A DNA stretch of 64,000 bases from Chitinophaga pinensis. GTDB lineage: Bacteria; Pseudomonadota; Gammaproteobacteria; Burkholderiales; SG8-41. The stretch lies in NCBI GenBank assembly GCA_943329075.2, contig CALQCM020000013.1, forward strand, positions 1 to 64,000. The letters run 5' to 3'. A program made the translations under genes and the position numbers. This document shows positions 39,359-47,693 of this stretch, piece by piece (position 1 is the stretch's first letter; the number at the start of each line of letters is the position of its first letter). The notes beneath the pieces are model-generated. The model saw nothing but the letters and a program-made list of their open reading frames with translations, was not told the origin of the DNA and searched no databases.

Positions 39359-40549
39359 ATGGATCGTTACACCTTAAGCAGGCGGCAATATCAGCGCGGC
39401 CACACCCTGCTTGCGATGGTCACGGCCTTCGGCATATTCACCACCGCCGCCGTAACCGCGCTTGGCTCCGTCACACTGGGCGAACGGCAATCCGGCAAAA
39501 CCAGCGCCGTGCTTGCGCAGGCCAAACAGGCGCTGATCGGGCGCGCTGCCAGCGATGCCAATCATCCGGGCAGCCTGCCCTGTCCCGACGCGGCAACCAA
39601 TATCGCCGGCAACAACGTCCCCAACGACGGCATTGCTGATCTATTGTCGGGCCCGGTGTGCCCCAGCAGCATCGGCCGCCTGCCCTGGCGCACGCTGGGA
39701 CTCCCCGACCTGCGCGATGCCGACGGCGAACGCCTGTGGTACCTGCTGGCGCCGGCCTACCAGGACAGCACTTCGAAAATCATCAATCCGGGCACCAGCG
39801 GCCAGATCAGCGGTTACGCCTGCGACGACAGCGCGACGGCGGCACAGAGCTGGCCCTGCGACAACCCGCGCCTCGTTGCAGCCACACCCTGGGTCGCGGT
39901 GGTGTTTGCGCCGGGCAAACTGCTCCCCGCCCAAATCCGCGATGTCGCGCATGCCGGTGACTTCGCGCAATTTCTTGAATCGTACAACCCGTCGGATCCG
40001 CTGCGACTGCGCACTGCCGCGGGTGCCGCACACAACGACCGCCTAACGACGATTTCAGCGGACGACATTTTTGCGCAGGTGCAACGCCGGGTCGCCACCG
40101 AAATACAGCGGGTGCAGTCGAAATATCTCGCCGCCACGGCTGCACAGGGACAGGCCCGCTTGCCGTGGCCGGCGGTGGCGTGCGCATCGTCGACGCTGTG
40201 CGAGGGCACGCCACTGGCGCCACCGTTGCCAGCGACCGCGCGCGGTTACCTGCCAAGCGATGATGCGCTGCTTAACCAGATCATGGCGGCCCAGGGCATG
40301 ACGTGGTTCGACCACAACCACTGGCGCACCACGGTCACCTATTTGGTCGACGCGTCCTGCGCCGGTGCGGCTGGCACTGCGCCGTGCGGCACTGCGTTGG
40401 CCGCCACGGATACGCGGCCGTTTCCCGCCGGCACCACGCTGGTGGGCGGCCACCTGAATACCATCGGCACCGGCACCCGTGCCGTCATTTCATTCGCGGG
40501 GGTCGCCGGCGGCAGCGCAAAAACACGCATCGCATTCGCACTTCAATAA
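39359..40549 (+). CDS. large pilin-like protein, GspK-like tip candidate
   Basis: The 396-residue protein starts with a type III-like leader, YQRG before HTLLAMVTAFGIFTTAAVTALGS. Glu5 of mature pilins is replaced by Ala, as expected for a GspK-like tip subunit rather than a fibre subunit. The ectodomain has several Cys residues (LPCPD, GPVCP, YACDD, WPCDN, CASSTLC, CAGA.GTAPC). Its LPCPD..NDGI.DL....G.LPW.TLG segment is shared with the next gene. The Shine-Dalgarno lies in a hairpin. Cleavage before His would be unusual. Confidence 0.75.
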   Translation: MDRYTLSRRQYQRGHTLLAMVTAFGIFTTAAVTALGSVTLGERQSGKTSAVLAQAKQALIGRAASDANHPGSLPCPDAATNIAGNNVPNDGIADLLSGPVCPSSIGRLPWRTLGLPDLRDADGERLWYLLAPAYQDSTSKIINPGTSGQISGYACDDSATAAQSWPCDNPRLVAATPWVAVVFAPGKLLPAQIRDVAHAGDFAQFLESYNPSDPLRLRTAAGAAHNDRLTTISADDIFAQVQRRVATEIQRVQSKYLAATAAQGQARLPWPAVACASSTLCEGTPLAPPLPATARGYLPSDDALLNQIMAAQGMTWFDHNHWRTTVTYLVDASCAGAAGTAPCGTALAATDTRPFPAGTTLVGGHLNTIGTGTRAVISFAGVAGGSAKTRIAFALQ

Positions 40550-40563
40550 AAGGAGGCCAGATC

Positions 40564-41289
40564 ATGTCGAACCAATGTAAGCGTTTGCAAACCAGAACTT
40601 CCGGCTTTACGCTGATCGAATGCGCCATCGGCATGTTGATCATGACTTTTTTATTGTCGGCATTGATACCGCCATTGACCGCGCAAATCGAGCAGCGGCA
40701 ATTCAACGATACGCAAACGTCACTGACACAAATTTCCGACGCGTTAACCGGCTTCGCGATCGCGAACGGCTTTCTGCCCTGCCCCGACCGCACCGTCGGC
40801 GCCGGCGCCAACGACGGCATCGAGGATCTCAACGCAGGCGCCACCAATTGCGCGGTTGCCGAAGGCAACATTCCCTGGGCCACGCTGGGCGTCGCCGGCT
40901 CCGACAGCTGGGGCAACTATTTCCGCTACCGCGTCACAGCGGCATTCACGGACCGCGCCAATCCGTTCAAATTGAACAGCAACGGAAACATCACGGTGCA
41001 ATGCCCGGCAACCTCGTGCGGCACGCCGACCATCTACACCAACAGTGCGCCGGCCGTGCTGGTGTCGCACGGCCGCAACGGCTTTGGCGCGGTCAATTCG
41101 CTGACGCGGACGTTAAACGCCGCGCCAGCCAGCAACGACGAATTGGCCAACAGCGACGGCAACGCTGCATTTATCAGCCGCACCGCGGGCGCGCCGAGTG
41201 CCGCAGCCGGCGAATTCGACGATCAGATCGTCTGGTTGTCGACGGCCATCCTGCTCAACAAAATGATCACGGCGCAGAAGCTGCCGTGA
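40564..41289 (+). CDS. type IV pilin-like protein with LPCPD ectodomain
   Basis: The ATG at 40564 follows AAAGGAGGCC and gives 241 residues. The prepilin leader ends at SG before FTLIECAIGMLIMTFLLS, with Glu5 intact. The ectodomain carries LPCPDRTVG..NDGIEDL..G.TNC....G.IPWATLGV.GSDSWGNYFRYRV, shared in part with the preceding gene. It is likely a minor pilin processed by a PilD encoded elsewhere. Its end overlaps the convergent kinase gene by 23 bases. Confidence 0.85.
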   Translation: MSNQCKRLQTRTSGFTLIECAIGMLIMTFLLSALIPPLTAQIEQRQFNDTQTSLTQISDALTGFAIANGFLPCPDRTVGAGANDGIEDLNAGATNCAVAEGNIPWATLGVAGSDSWGNYFRYRVTAAFTDRANPFKLNSNGNITVQCPATSCGTPTIYTNSAPAVLVSHGRNGFGAVNSLTRTLNAAPASNDELANSDGNAAFISRTAGAPSAAAGEFDDQIVWLSTAILLNKMITAQKLP

Positions 41290-43042
41290 GTTTCGCGCCC
41301 GCGCTCAGGCGAAAACACACGCTGCCGGCGCGGTTCTCGGCAAGCTCGAGCCGGTAGCCCAGTTGCTCGGCCTGGCGTGCCGCGTGATAGAGGCCTACAC
41401 CCAGCCCGTTTTGCGACGGCACCGGCGCTGCGAGCAGGCGGACAGCAATCGCCTGCGGCACGGCATCCCCGCTGTCGCAAATTTTCAGCGTGCCGCCGCC
41501 GGCCGCGGAAAACGCAACGACGATTCGCACGCCGCTGTTTTGCTGCGCCTTGGCGATTGCGTTCTGCAACAGGTTCTCCGCCACGCTGTCGAACAGTTCC
41601 AGCGGCAGCTGTAGTCCGGCGCTTTCACCGCTGACCGAGAAATTGATTTCGCCGCGTGTATAGCGCTGCTGCAGCGCGCCCCACCATGCGGCGGCGTCGC
41701 CCTGCGTGCTGCCGGCCTGCCCGGGCGCCTGCAGTTTTTCCAGCGTCGTCGACAGGCGTTGTGCGATCTGCGGCAATTGCCGGCGCACCAGTTCCTGCAG
41801 CGCCACCGCTTCGTCCGCACCGCTGCTGTCAACGGCCGAGCATAAAGAACGCAACGATTGCAACAGATTTTTCACGTCGTGCGTGAGACGCGCCCCGGTC
41901 TCGTGTATGGCCTGCGCATAGGCGTTCTGGCGCTGCACTTCTTCGCGCATCTTGGCCTGGTAAAAGTGGCCGAGCATTTGCGTCAGCAATTTCAAATGCA
42001 GCAGCAGCGCCGGGCTCAACGGCCAGTTGGTATGAAACGTGATGGTGACATCCTGAAACGAATACTCCGCCTGAAAGCGCGAACGGCGCCCGATTTCGCC
42101 GCTGCCCAGCGGCACCTGCCAGATCACGCCTGCCACCCACGGCAGACCGCAAAGGTCCTGCGACGCCATCGACAAAAAGCGCGACGGATCGCGCTCGCGT
42201 TCGGCGAGGTCCGTCAGCGATTTGACCCAGCGCTCAAAGGGCAGGCCCAGGCTCATCAAATACCGCGACATCAAATGTCCGAGGCCCATGAAACCACTGT
42301 GCGGATTCCACAGCCAGCTCAGGATCATCAACACCAGCGCCATGACCATCAGGCTTTGCGCGAGGGCGAGCGGATAGTTGCCGTGGCTGGCCTGTTTGAC
42401 GACAAAACTGCCGAGCACCAGACCGGTCACCAGCAAAAACAGCATCACGCTGTAAAAAAGGTCGACCGTCAGTGGCGAAGAACGCGTGGCAGCCGGGGCC
42501 GGCAGCAGCATGATCGCCAGTGGCAGCCAGAGCAGGCCATAGCGCACCATGCCGACCAGCACATCGTCGAATTTCTGGTCGACAAACAAATGCGGCACCA
42601 CCCAGATCAACAACAGCGACAGCAGATAGAGCGCGCCCAGCATGGCCGAAATGCGCTGGCGCGGCTGCTCGCTGCCGATCAGGTTGCCGCCGATCAGGCC
42701 AAACAGCAATGCCAGCCACACCGCCATCAACCACCAGTTGCTCCATCCGGCGAGCATGATGCCGACGATGATAATGACGAAAGCATGCCGCGTTTCCAGG
42801 CTGTGCTGGCCGCGCCACAACGGTTGCCACATCAGGAACACGCCGAAATGCACGATCAGCATCGCGCGCGCGAACAGGCTGTCGATCCCCCAGGCGAGTG
42901 CCGCGTGCAGCGCGAACAGCATCGCGCCGAACCACCAATGGGGGCGCGCAACGATCAGTGATTGACGCAGGCCCGCAACAGTTTTGTTTATCAAATTCGC
43001 CTCATTTCCTGCACGCTGCCGCGCCGGCGGAACCAGCAGCAT
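41267..43042 (-). CDS. membrane sensor histidine kinase, PrsK-like
   Basis: The 591-residue protein has roughly the first 270 residues as about seven to eight membrane helices without a large periplasmic domain. A linker follows, then the H-box LTHDVKNLLQSLRSL, N-box DSVAENLLQNAI and G-boxes ICDSGDA and GLGVGLYHA. The HDxKN H-box and membrane array resemble PrsK of PEP-CTERM loci. It is the only kinase in the locus and so the likely partner of the 27083-28531 regulator, though 13 kb away. It is divergent from the ABC permease, with 41 bases between the starts. Confidence 0.87.
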   Translation of the reverse strand: MLLVPPARQRAGNEANLINKTVAGLRQSLIVARPHWWFGAMLFALHAALAWGIDSLFARAMLIVHFGVFLMWQPLWRGQHSLETRHAFVIIIVGIMLAGWSNWWLMAVWLALLFGLIGGNLIGSEQPRQRISAMLGALYLLSLLLIWVVPHLFVDQKFDDVLVGMVRYGLLWLPLAIMLLPAPAATRSSPLTVDLFYSVMLFLLVTGLVLGSFVVKQASHGNYPLALAQSLMVMALVLMILSWLWNPHSGFMGLGHLMSRYLMSLGLPFERWVKSLTDLAERERDPSRFLSMASQDLCGLPWVAGVIWQVPLGSGEIGRRSRFQAEYSFQDVTITFHTNWPLSPALLLHLKLLTQMLGHFYQAKMREEVQRQNAYAQAIHETGARLTHDVKNLLQSLRSLCSAVDSSGADEAVALQELVRRQLPQIAQRLSTTLEKLQAPGQAGSTQGDAAAWWGALQQRYTRGEINFSVSGESAGLQLPLELFDSVAENLLQNAIAKAQQNSGVRIVVAFSAAGGGTLKICDSGDAVPQAIAVRLLAAPVPSQNGLGVGLYHAARQAEQLGYRLELAENRAGSVCFRLSAGAKLTAASAP

Positions 43043-43083
43043 GGTTTATACTGGTCGCCCGACAGCATGCAACCCCTGCCATC

Positions 43084-43857
43084 ATGACCCACCGGCGCAT
43101 TTTAACCCTCGCGCGTTTCACACTGCTCGAAGCGTGGCGCACCCGGCTGCCGTTGTTGTTCGTCGTTGCCCTCGCCGTGGTGTTCGGCGCTGCTTATTTT
43201 TTCCAGCAATTGGCGATCACCGAGAGCGTGCGCCTCCAAATCGTCTTTTCCGCTGCGGCCTCGCGCCTGGTCGCCGTCTTCGTGCTGAGCCTCTACATAC
43301 TGACCTGCATTGTGCGCGAATTCAACGACAAGGGGCTCGAACTGACGCTCTCGTTCGATTTGCGGCGGTCGCACTACGTTGCCGGCCGTCTGCTCGGTTA
43401 TCTGTCGATTGCCATGGTCATGGCGCTGGTCGCGAGTGCGCCGCAGTTGATCCTGGCACCGGCGACCGCGGTCGCGCAATGGGGCACGTCGCTCGCGCTC
43501 GAACTCGCGGTGGTCGCCGCCCTCAGCCTTTTCTGCGTCATGACCTTCACGCAGCTGATGCCGGCCGCGAGTTTCATCGTCGGCTTCTACCTGCTGGCAC
43601 GCACGCTGACGGTCATTCAATTGATGAGCAATTCTCCGCTGGCGGTCGAAAATCCCGCCTCGCACCAGGTCATCGGCTGGCTGATCGACGGGCTCGCGTT
43701 GGTCATGCCGGCACTCGACCGTTTCACCCAGAGCGCCTGGCTTGCCGACGCCGCCGCCGGCTGGCCGGCGATCGGCAGTTGCGCCTTGCAGGCAGGCCTC
43801 TATTCAGTACTGCTCGTCGCCGCAGCGATGTTTGACTTTTACCGCCGCAACCTCTGA
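43084..43857 (+). CDS. ABC-2 type permease of the pilus locus
   Basis: The 257-residue protein has about six membrane helices (TRLPLLFVVALAVVFGAAYFF, SRLVAVFVLSLYILTCIVREF and others) in the ABC-2 layout. It has no ATPase beside it; the unpaired ATPase at 26278-27009 is the likely partner. The ATG at 43084 is the family start, and the longer frame runs into the kinase gene. What it exports is unknown. A degenerate GG-N10-GC (43053-43066) lies just upstream, and only weakly fits a sigma-54 promoter. Confidence 0.83.
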   Translation: MTHRRILTLARFTLLEAWRTRLPLLFVVALAVVFGAAYFFQQLAITESVRLQIVFSAAASRLVAVFVLSLYILTCIVREFNDKGLELTLSFDLRRSHYVAGRLLGYLSIAMVMALVASAPQLILAPATAVAQWGTSLALELAVVAALSLFCVMTFTQLMPAASFIVGFYLLARTLTVIQLMSNSPLAVENPASHQVIGWLIDGLALVMPALDRFTQSAWLADAAAGWPAIGSCALQAGLYSVLLVAAAMFDFYRRNL

Positions 43858-43859
43858 AC

Positions 43860-44615
43860 GTGCGCGACGAACGCCCACTCAGCGCGGTGCCGCGCGCGGT
43901 GCTCTCGATCCTGATCGCCGCGCTTGGTTTGCAAATTGCACTGCAGTGGATGCAACCGAAGCCGGTCGCACGCGCCGCAGCACTGGAGGCGCCACCCGCC
44001 CTGGCGGCGTTCCGTGTTGCCGGGCTCGGCGAACCCGTCGCGCTCGCGCAACTGGCCACACTGTATTTGCAGGCTTTTGATAATCAGCCCGGCATCAGCA
44101 TTCCATTTAAAGATCTCGACTATGCACGCGTAATTCAATGGCTGGAGCGCATCCTCGGCCTTGATCCAATCGGGCAGTATCCACTGCTCCTCGCGTCACA
44201 GGTTTATTTGCAGGTTCCCGACCCTGCGCGCCAGCGCCTGATGAACGAGTTTGTGCGCGAACAGTTTATGCACGATCCAGACAACCGCTGGCGCTGGCTG
44301 GCGCATGTCTCAATCATGGCCAAACACCGCATGCAGGATGACGCACTGGCACTGCGTTATGCGGCCGACATCACCAAATTTGCGCCAAATGCCCCGAATT
44401 GGGCGCGCCAAATGCAGATTTTCATCCTCGAAGACATCGGCGAACTCGAAAGCGCAAAAATCATGTTGGGCGGTCTGCTGGCGGCAGGCCGCATTACCGA
44501 CGAACATGAGCTCCATTTTCTGACCGCGCGGCTGGAAGAGATCAAAAACGTCGAGATTCAGACGCATCTGACGAAAAACGGACAGCCCCTGCGCGCCCCA
44601 AAGCCTGATTTTTAG
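43860..44615 (+). CDS. unknown anchored protein with TPR-like helices
   Basis: I do not recognise this 251-residue protein. GTG at 43860 lies 2 bases after the permease stop, so it is co-translated. One N-terminal membrane helix (AVLSILIAALGLQIALQWM) is followed by an all-helical domain with repeated helix pairs (LERILGLDPIGQYPLLLASQVYLQVP, LARQMQ-like NWARQMQIFILEDIGELESAKIMLGGLL), similar to TPR-like bundles. It sits between the permease and the main pilin, suggesting it serves the transporter or the pilus. Confidence 0.65.
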   Translation: MRDERPLSAVPRAVLSILIAALGLQIALQWMQPKPVARAAALEAPPALAAFRVAGLGEPVALAQLATLYLQAFDNQPGISIPFKDLDYARVIQWLERILGLDPIGQYPLLLASQVYLQVPDPARQRLMNEFVREQFMHDPDNRWRWLAHVSIMAKHRMQDDALALRYAADITKFAPNAPNWARQMQIFILEDIGELESAKIMLGGLLAAGRITDEHELHFLTARLEEIKNVEIQTHLTKNGQPLRAPKPDF

Positions 44616-44658
44616 CCATTGCGCCTTTCTCAGGCCACTATCAGCGAACAGCGGGGGA

Positions 44659-44745
44659 ATACAATTTAATCAATAAAAACAATTAATTAATAAGTAACTT
44701 AGGCAAAATACCGGGGGTTTCTGCTTGCGCCCCTCTATCGGGCGC
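44659..44745 (+). promoter_or_regulatory. AT tract and inverted repeat upstream of the pilin promoter
   Basis: An AT-rich tract (44659-44700) in otherwise GC-rich DNA is followed by a perfect inverted repeat, GCGCCC (44727-44732) and GGGCGC (44740-44745), ending 25 bases before the -24 element. The tract could bend DNA (IHF-like, though no full IHF consensus is seen). The inverted repeat could be an activator site or the terminator of the gene ending at 44615. Confidence 0.35.
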
Positions 44746-44768
44746 GTTGTGGCATCCGGTCAACAGGT

Positions 44769-44785
44769 TCGGCATGAATGTTGCG
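44769..44785 (+). promoter_or_regulatory. sigma-54 promoter of the main pilin gene
   Basis: TCGGCATGAATGTTGCG matches the -24/-12 consensus TTGGCACG-N4-TTGCW in nearly every key base, with GG at 44771-44772 and GC at 44783-44784 exactly 10 bases apart. Transcription would start near 44796, leaving about 38 bases before the GTG at 44834. The regulator at 27083-28531 carries the sigma-54 contact loop and is the natural activator. Confidence 0.75.
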
Positions 44786-44833
44786 GCTAAAACGACAGTG
44801 CATACCAAGCATCACTCTAAAAAGGAGTCTACC

Positions 44834-45526
44834 GTGGCAAAAAGACAACAAGGCTTTACGCTGATCGAAATCGCGATTGTGCTCGTGATCATCGGTCTGC
44901 TGCTCGGCGGCGTGCTGAAGGGTCAGGAACTGATCCAGAGCGCGCGCGTGCGTAACCTGATTTCTCAGCAGGACGGCACCAAAGCCGCCTACTTCGGCTT
45001 CCTTGACCGCTTCCGCGCCCTGCCCGGCGATTACAGCCAGGCCAATCCGAATATAGCCAACGTCGCAGCCACCTCCAACGGCAACAATAACGGCCGCATC
45101 GAATCGACCGGGGGCGGCGGCGCCATCGACGAACATATCGCGGCTTGGGAGCACCTTTCGAAAGCGGGCTTCATCAACGGCAGCTACACCTACGCGGCCG
45201 GTGCCGAAACAACGGCAACCGCACCGACCAACCCCTATGCGCGTTACCTGCGCGTGATTTATGACAACGTTTACGGCACTGGTGCCGGCGCCGCACGCCA
45301 CAACCTGAAGACCGGCAACCAGATTCCGTCGGACATCATGGCCGAGATCGACCGCAAGATCGATGACGGCAATCCGGTCGGCGGCACCTTCCAGTTCTCG
45401 ACCTACGACGGCGGCGGCGCAGGCGGTGTGGCCCCGGTCGGCGGCGCAGCCACCCAGTGTTATGCCGGTACGGCGTGGGGCTCCGCAACCATCGACACCA
45501 ACTGCGGCGGCGCCAGCTTGTTCTAA
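44834..45526 (+). CDS. main type IV pilin-like protein
   Basis: GTG at 44834 follows AAAGGAG (44821-44827) and gives 230 residues with a short leader MAKRQQG before FTLIEIAIVLVIIGLLLGGVLKG, Glu5 present. Further features are RFRALPGDY and a C-terminal disulfide loop, CYAGTAWGSATIDTNC. An upstream ATG (44774) lies inside the sigma-54 promoter and is rejected. This is the best candidate for the fibre subunit of the locus. A terminator-like hairpin follows. Confidence 0.88.
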   Translation: MAKRQQGFTLIEIAIVLVIIGLLLGGVLKGQELIQSARVRNLISQQDGTKAAYFGFLDRFRALPGDYSQANPNIANVAATSNGNNNGRIESTGGGGAIDEHIAAWEHLSKAGFINGSYTYAAGAETTATAPTNPYARYLRVIYDNVYGTGAGAARHNLKTGNQIPSDIMAEIDRKIDDGNPVGGTFQFSTYDGGGAGGVAPVGGAATQCYAGTAWGSATIDTNCGGASLF

Positions 45527-45549
45527 AAAGCCTGCGTCACCCGGCAATG

Positions 45550-45575
45550 AAAAAGCCCGCTTCCGGGGGATTTTT
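45550..45575. terminator. hairpin with flanking A and T tracts between convergent genes
   Basis: A5 and T5 tracts flank an imperfect GC-rich stem (GCCCGC and GGGGGA around a TTCC loop), 24 bases after the pilin stop and 45 bases before the antiporter stop. It can act on both strands. Confidence 0.6.
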
Positions 45576-45619
45576 CACGTCTGCGGCATGGCAGTGCCGA
45601 CACCACCGGGCCCGCCGCC

Positions 45620-47590
45620 TTAACCTTGCATCAATCTGATCTGCGCCGCCGCACACTTCTCTTCGGAGCCGAACAGCACCAGCACATCGCCCGCGGCAAT
45701 ACGCCCTTCGGGCAGCGGCGCATCGAGGTGAATCCCGCCGCGCCGCATCGCGCGCACTTCGACGTCGTGCACCGCAAGGTCCAACTCGCCGAGCCTGCGA
45801 CCGACGGCGGCAGCCCCCGGCGCAATCAGCACGGAGTGCAACACCTTCTGCCCCTTGTGCGCGCTGTCTTCCACCTGATCGGTCGCGCCGTGAAAAAAGC
45901 CGCGCAACATGCCGTAGCGCTGCTCACGCGTATCGCGGATGCGGCGCAGCACGCGGTTGAGCGGCACGCCCAGCAACATCAGCGCATGCGAGGCGAGCAT
46001 GAGGCTGCCCTCCATGATTTCCGGCACCACCTCGGAAGCACCCGCCTCGCGCAATCGGTCGAGATCGGTGTCATCGAAGGTGCGCACCACCACCGGCAGA
46101 TCGGGGCGCGCGCTGCGCACATGTTCGAGCACGCGCAAGGCCAGCGTCGTATCCGCCACCGACACCACCAGCGCGCTCGCCCGCATCACGCCCGCGGCAA
46201 TCAACACTTCGCGGCGCGCGGCGTCACCGAACACCACCTGCTCGCCGGCGGCGGCGGCTTCGCGCACGCGTGCCGGGTCCGCATCGAGCGCGATAAACGG
46301 AATTTTTTCAGCCCCCAGTAGTCGCGCGAGGCTCTGCCCGCTGCGGCCGTAGCCGCAAATCAGAACATGGCGTTTAACCGCCATCGACTGCACCGCGACA
46401 TTGTGCAATGCCATCGAACGCGCCAGCCAGTCCGCGCCGCTGATGTGACGCGCAAGGTGTTCGCTGCGCTCGATGATGAAGGGGGCGGCCAGCATCGACA
46501 GCACCATCGCCGCCAGCGCCGACTGCAGCATCGCGCCGGGCACCAGATCCAGCGGCGCCGCCAGCGACAGCAGGACAAACCCGAACTCGCCGCCCTGCGC
46601 CAGATCGAGACCGGTGCGCACCGCCGCGCCGGCATCGCTGCCGAACCACCGGCTTAACGCGGCGATCAACACGACTTTCAAGCCCATCAGCAATACCAGT
46701 GCACCGATCACCCACGACGCGTGCTCGAGCACCAGCATGCAATCGAGCCGCATGCCGACGGTGACGAAAAACAGCCCGAGCAAGACATCGCGAAACGGCT
46801 TGATGTCGTCCTCGACCTGATAGCGGTATTCGGTTTCCGAGATCAGCATGCCGGCGACAAACGCGCCGAGCGCCAGCGACAGTCCGGCCTGCTCGGTGAT
46901 GAAGGCGAGCCCCAGCGTAATCAGCAAGACGTTAAGCACGAACAGTTCCGAAGACTTTTGCGTTGCCACCAGATGGAACCATGCACGCATCGGCCGCTGG
47001 CCGAAAAAGAGCAGAATCGCCAGCACCACTGCCGCCTTGCCCAGCGCCAGCATCAGCACCGGCGCCATCTCGGCGGGCGCGCCGGCCAGCGCCGGGATCA
47101 AAATCAGCAGCGGCACCACGGCGAGATCCTGAAACAGCAGCACGCCGATCACCTGGCGCCCGTGCACTGAATTGAGTTCAAGCCGGTCGGCGAGGATCTT
47201 GCTGACAATCGCCGTCGAGGACATCGCATACGCGCCGCCCAGAACAACACCGGCACGCCAGTCGGCACCGGCTAGAACCGTCAGCGTGGCGACAACGCAA
47301 AGCGTCGCCACAACCTGGCTCGCCCCAAGGCCGAAAACGATGCGGCGCATGGTCATCAGCTTCGAGAGGCTGAATTCGAGGCCGATGCTGAACATCAGAA
47401 AGACGACACCGAACTCGGCGAGGGCGCGCGTATCGTTGTTGTCGGCGATCAGGGCGAGGCCATGCGGACCGATCAGCAAACCAACCAGCAGATAGCCAAG
47501 CATCGCCGGCAGCTTGAGCTGGCGGCAGAGGATGACCACCAGCACCGCGGCGGCAAGGAAGATCAATACGGCGTGCAGCGAATTTTCCAT
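45620..47590 (-). CDS. Kef-type monovalent cation:proton antiporter
   Basis: The 656-residue protein has a CPA2 membrane domain (about 1-385, with FGVVFLMFSIGLEFSL, GGAYAMSSTAIVSKIL and LFQDLAVVP), then TrkA-N (HVLICGYGRSGQSLARLL, GDAARREVL) and a C-terminal TrkA-C domain. It is the YbaL/KefC type, with an NAD-type nucleotide sensor controlling K+ or Na+/H+ exchange. It is divergent from kdsD, with 103 bases between the starts. No KefF-like partner is present. Confidence 0.92.
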   Translation of the reverse strand: MENSLHAVLIFLAAAVLVVILCRQLKLPAMLGYLLVGLLIGPHGLALIADNNDTRALAEFGVVFLMFSIGLEFSLSKLMTMRRIVFGLGASQVVATLCVVATLTVLAGADWRAGVVLGGAYAMSSTAIVSKILADRLELNSVHGRQVIGVLLFQDLAVVPLLILIPALAGAPAEMAPVLMLALGKAAVVLAILLFFGQRPMRAWFHLVATQKSSELFVLNVLLITLGLAFITEQAGLSLALGAFVAGMLISETEYRYQVEDDIKPFRDVLLGLFFVTVGMRLDCMLVLEHASWVIGALVLLMGLKVVLIAALSRWFGSDAGAAVRTGLDLAQGGEFGFVLLSLAAPLDLVPGAMLQSALAAMVLSMLAAPFIIERSEHLARHISGADWLARSMALHNVAVQSMAVKRHVLICGYGRSGQSLARLLGAEKIPFIALDADPARVREAAAAGEQVVFGDAARREVLIAAGVMRASALVVSVADTTLALRVLEHVRSARPDLPVVVRTFDDTDLDRLREAGASEVVPEIMEGSLMLASHALMLLGVPLNRVLRRIRDTREQRYGMLRGFFHGATDQVEDSAHKGQKVLHSVLIAPGAAAVGRRLGELDLAVHDVEVRAMRRGGIHLDAPLPEGRIAAGDVLVLFGSEEKCAAAQIRLMQG

Positions 47591-47693
47591 TTCCTGGTCA
47601 CTCTGGTTTCAGCTTGAATGATGCCTTATCGCACGCGAATTGCAAGATTGCCCGGCCGGGTCGCTGCGGATGGTTTTGTTATACTGCAGCACC

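Noticed and set aside
41858-42961. 367-residue frame opposite the kinase
   Set aside because: Gln/His/Arg-rich antisense reading of the kinase, whose H, N and G boxes are clear.
43053-43066. Second sigma-54 promoter before the ABC permease
   Set aside because: GG-N10-GC spacing is present but most other consensus bases are missing, so chance is likely.
44774-44833. Upstream ATG start for the main pilin
   Set aside because: It lies inside the sigma-54 promoter, lacks a ribosome-binding site, and would give an overlong leader; GTG at 44834 has AAAGGAG.
47675-47690. TATACT promoter right before kdsD
   Set aside because: No -35 element at the right distance and only 10 bases to the ATG.
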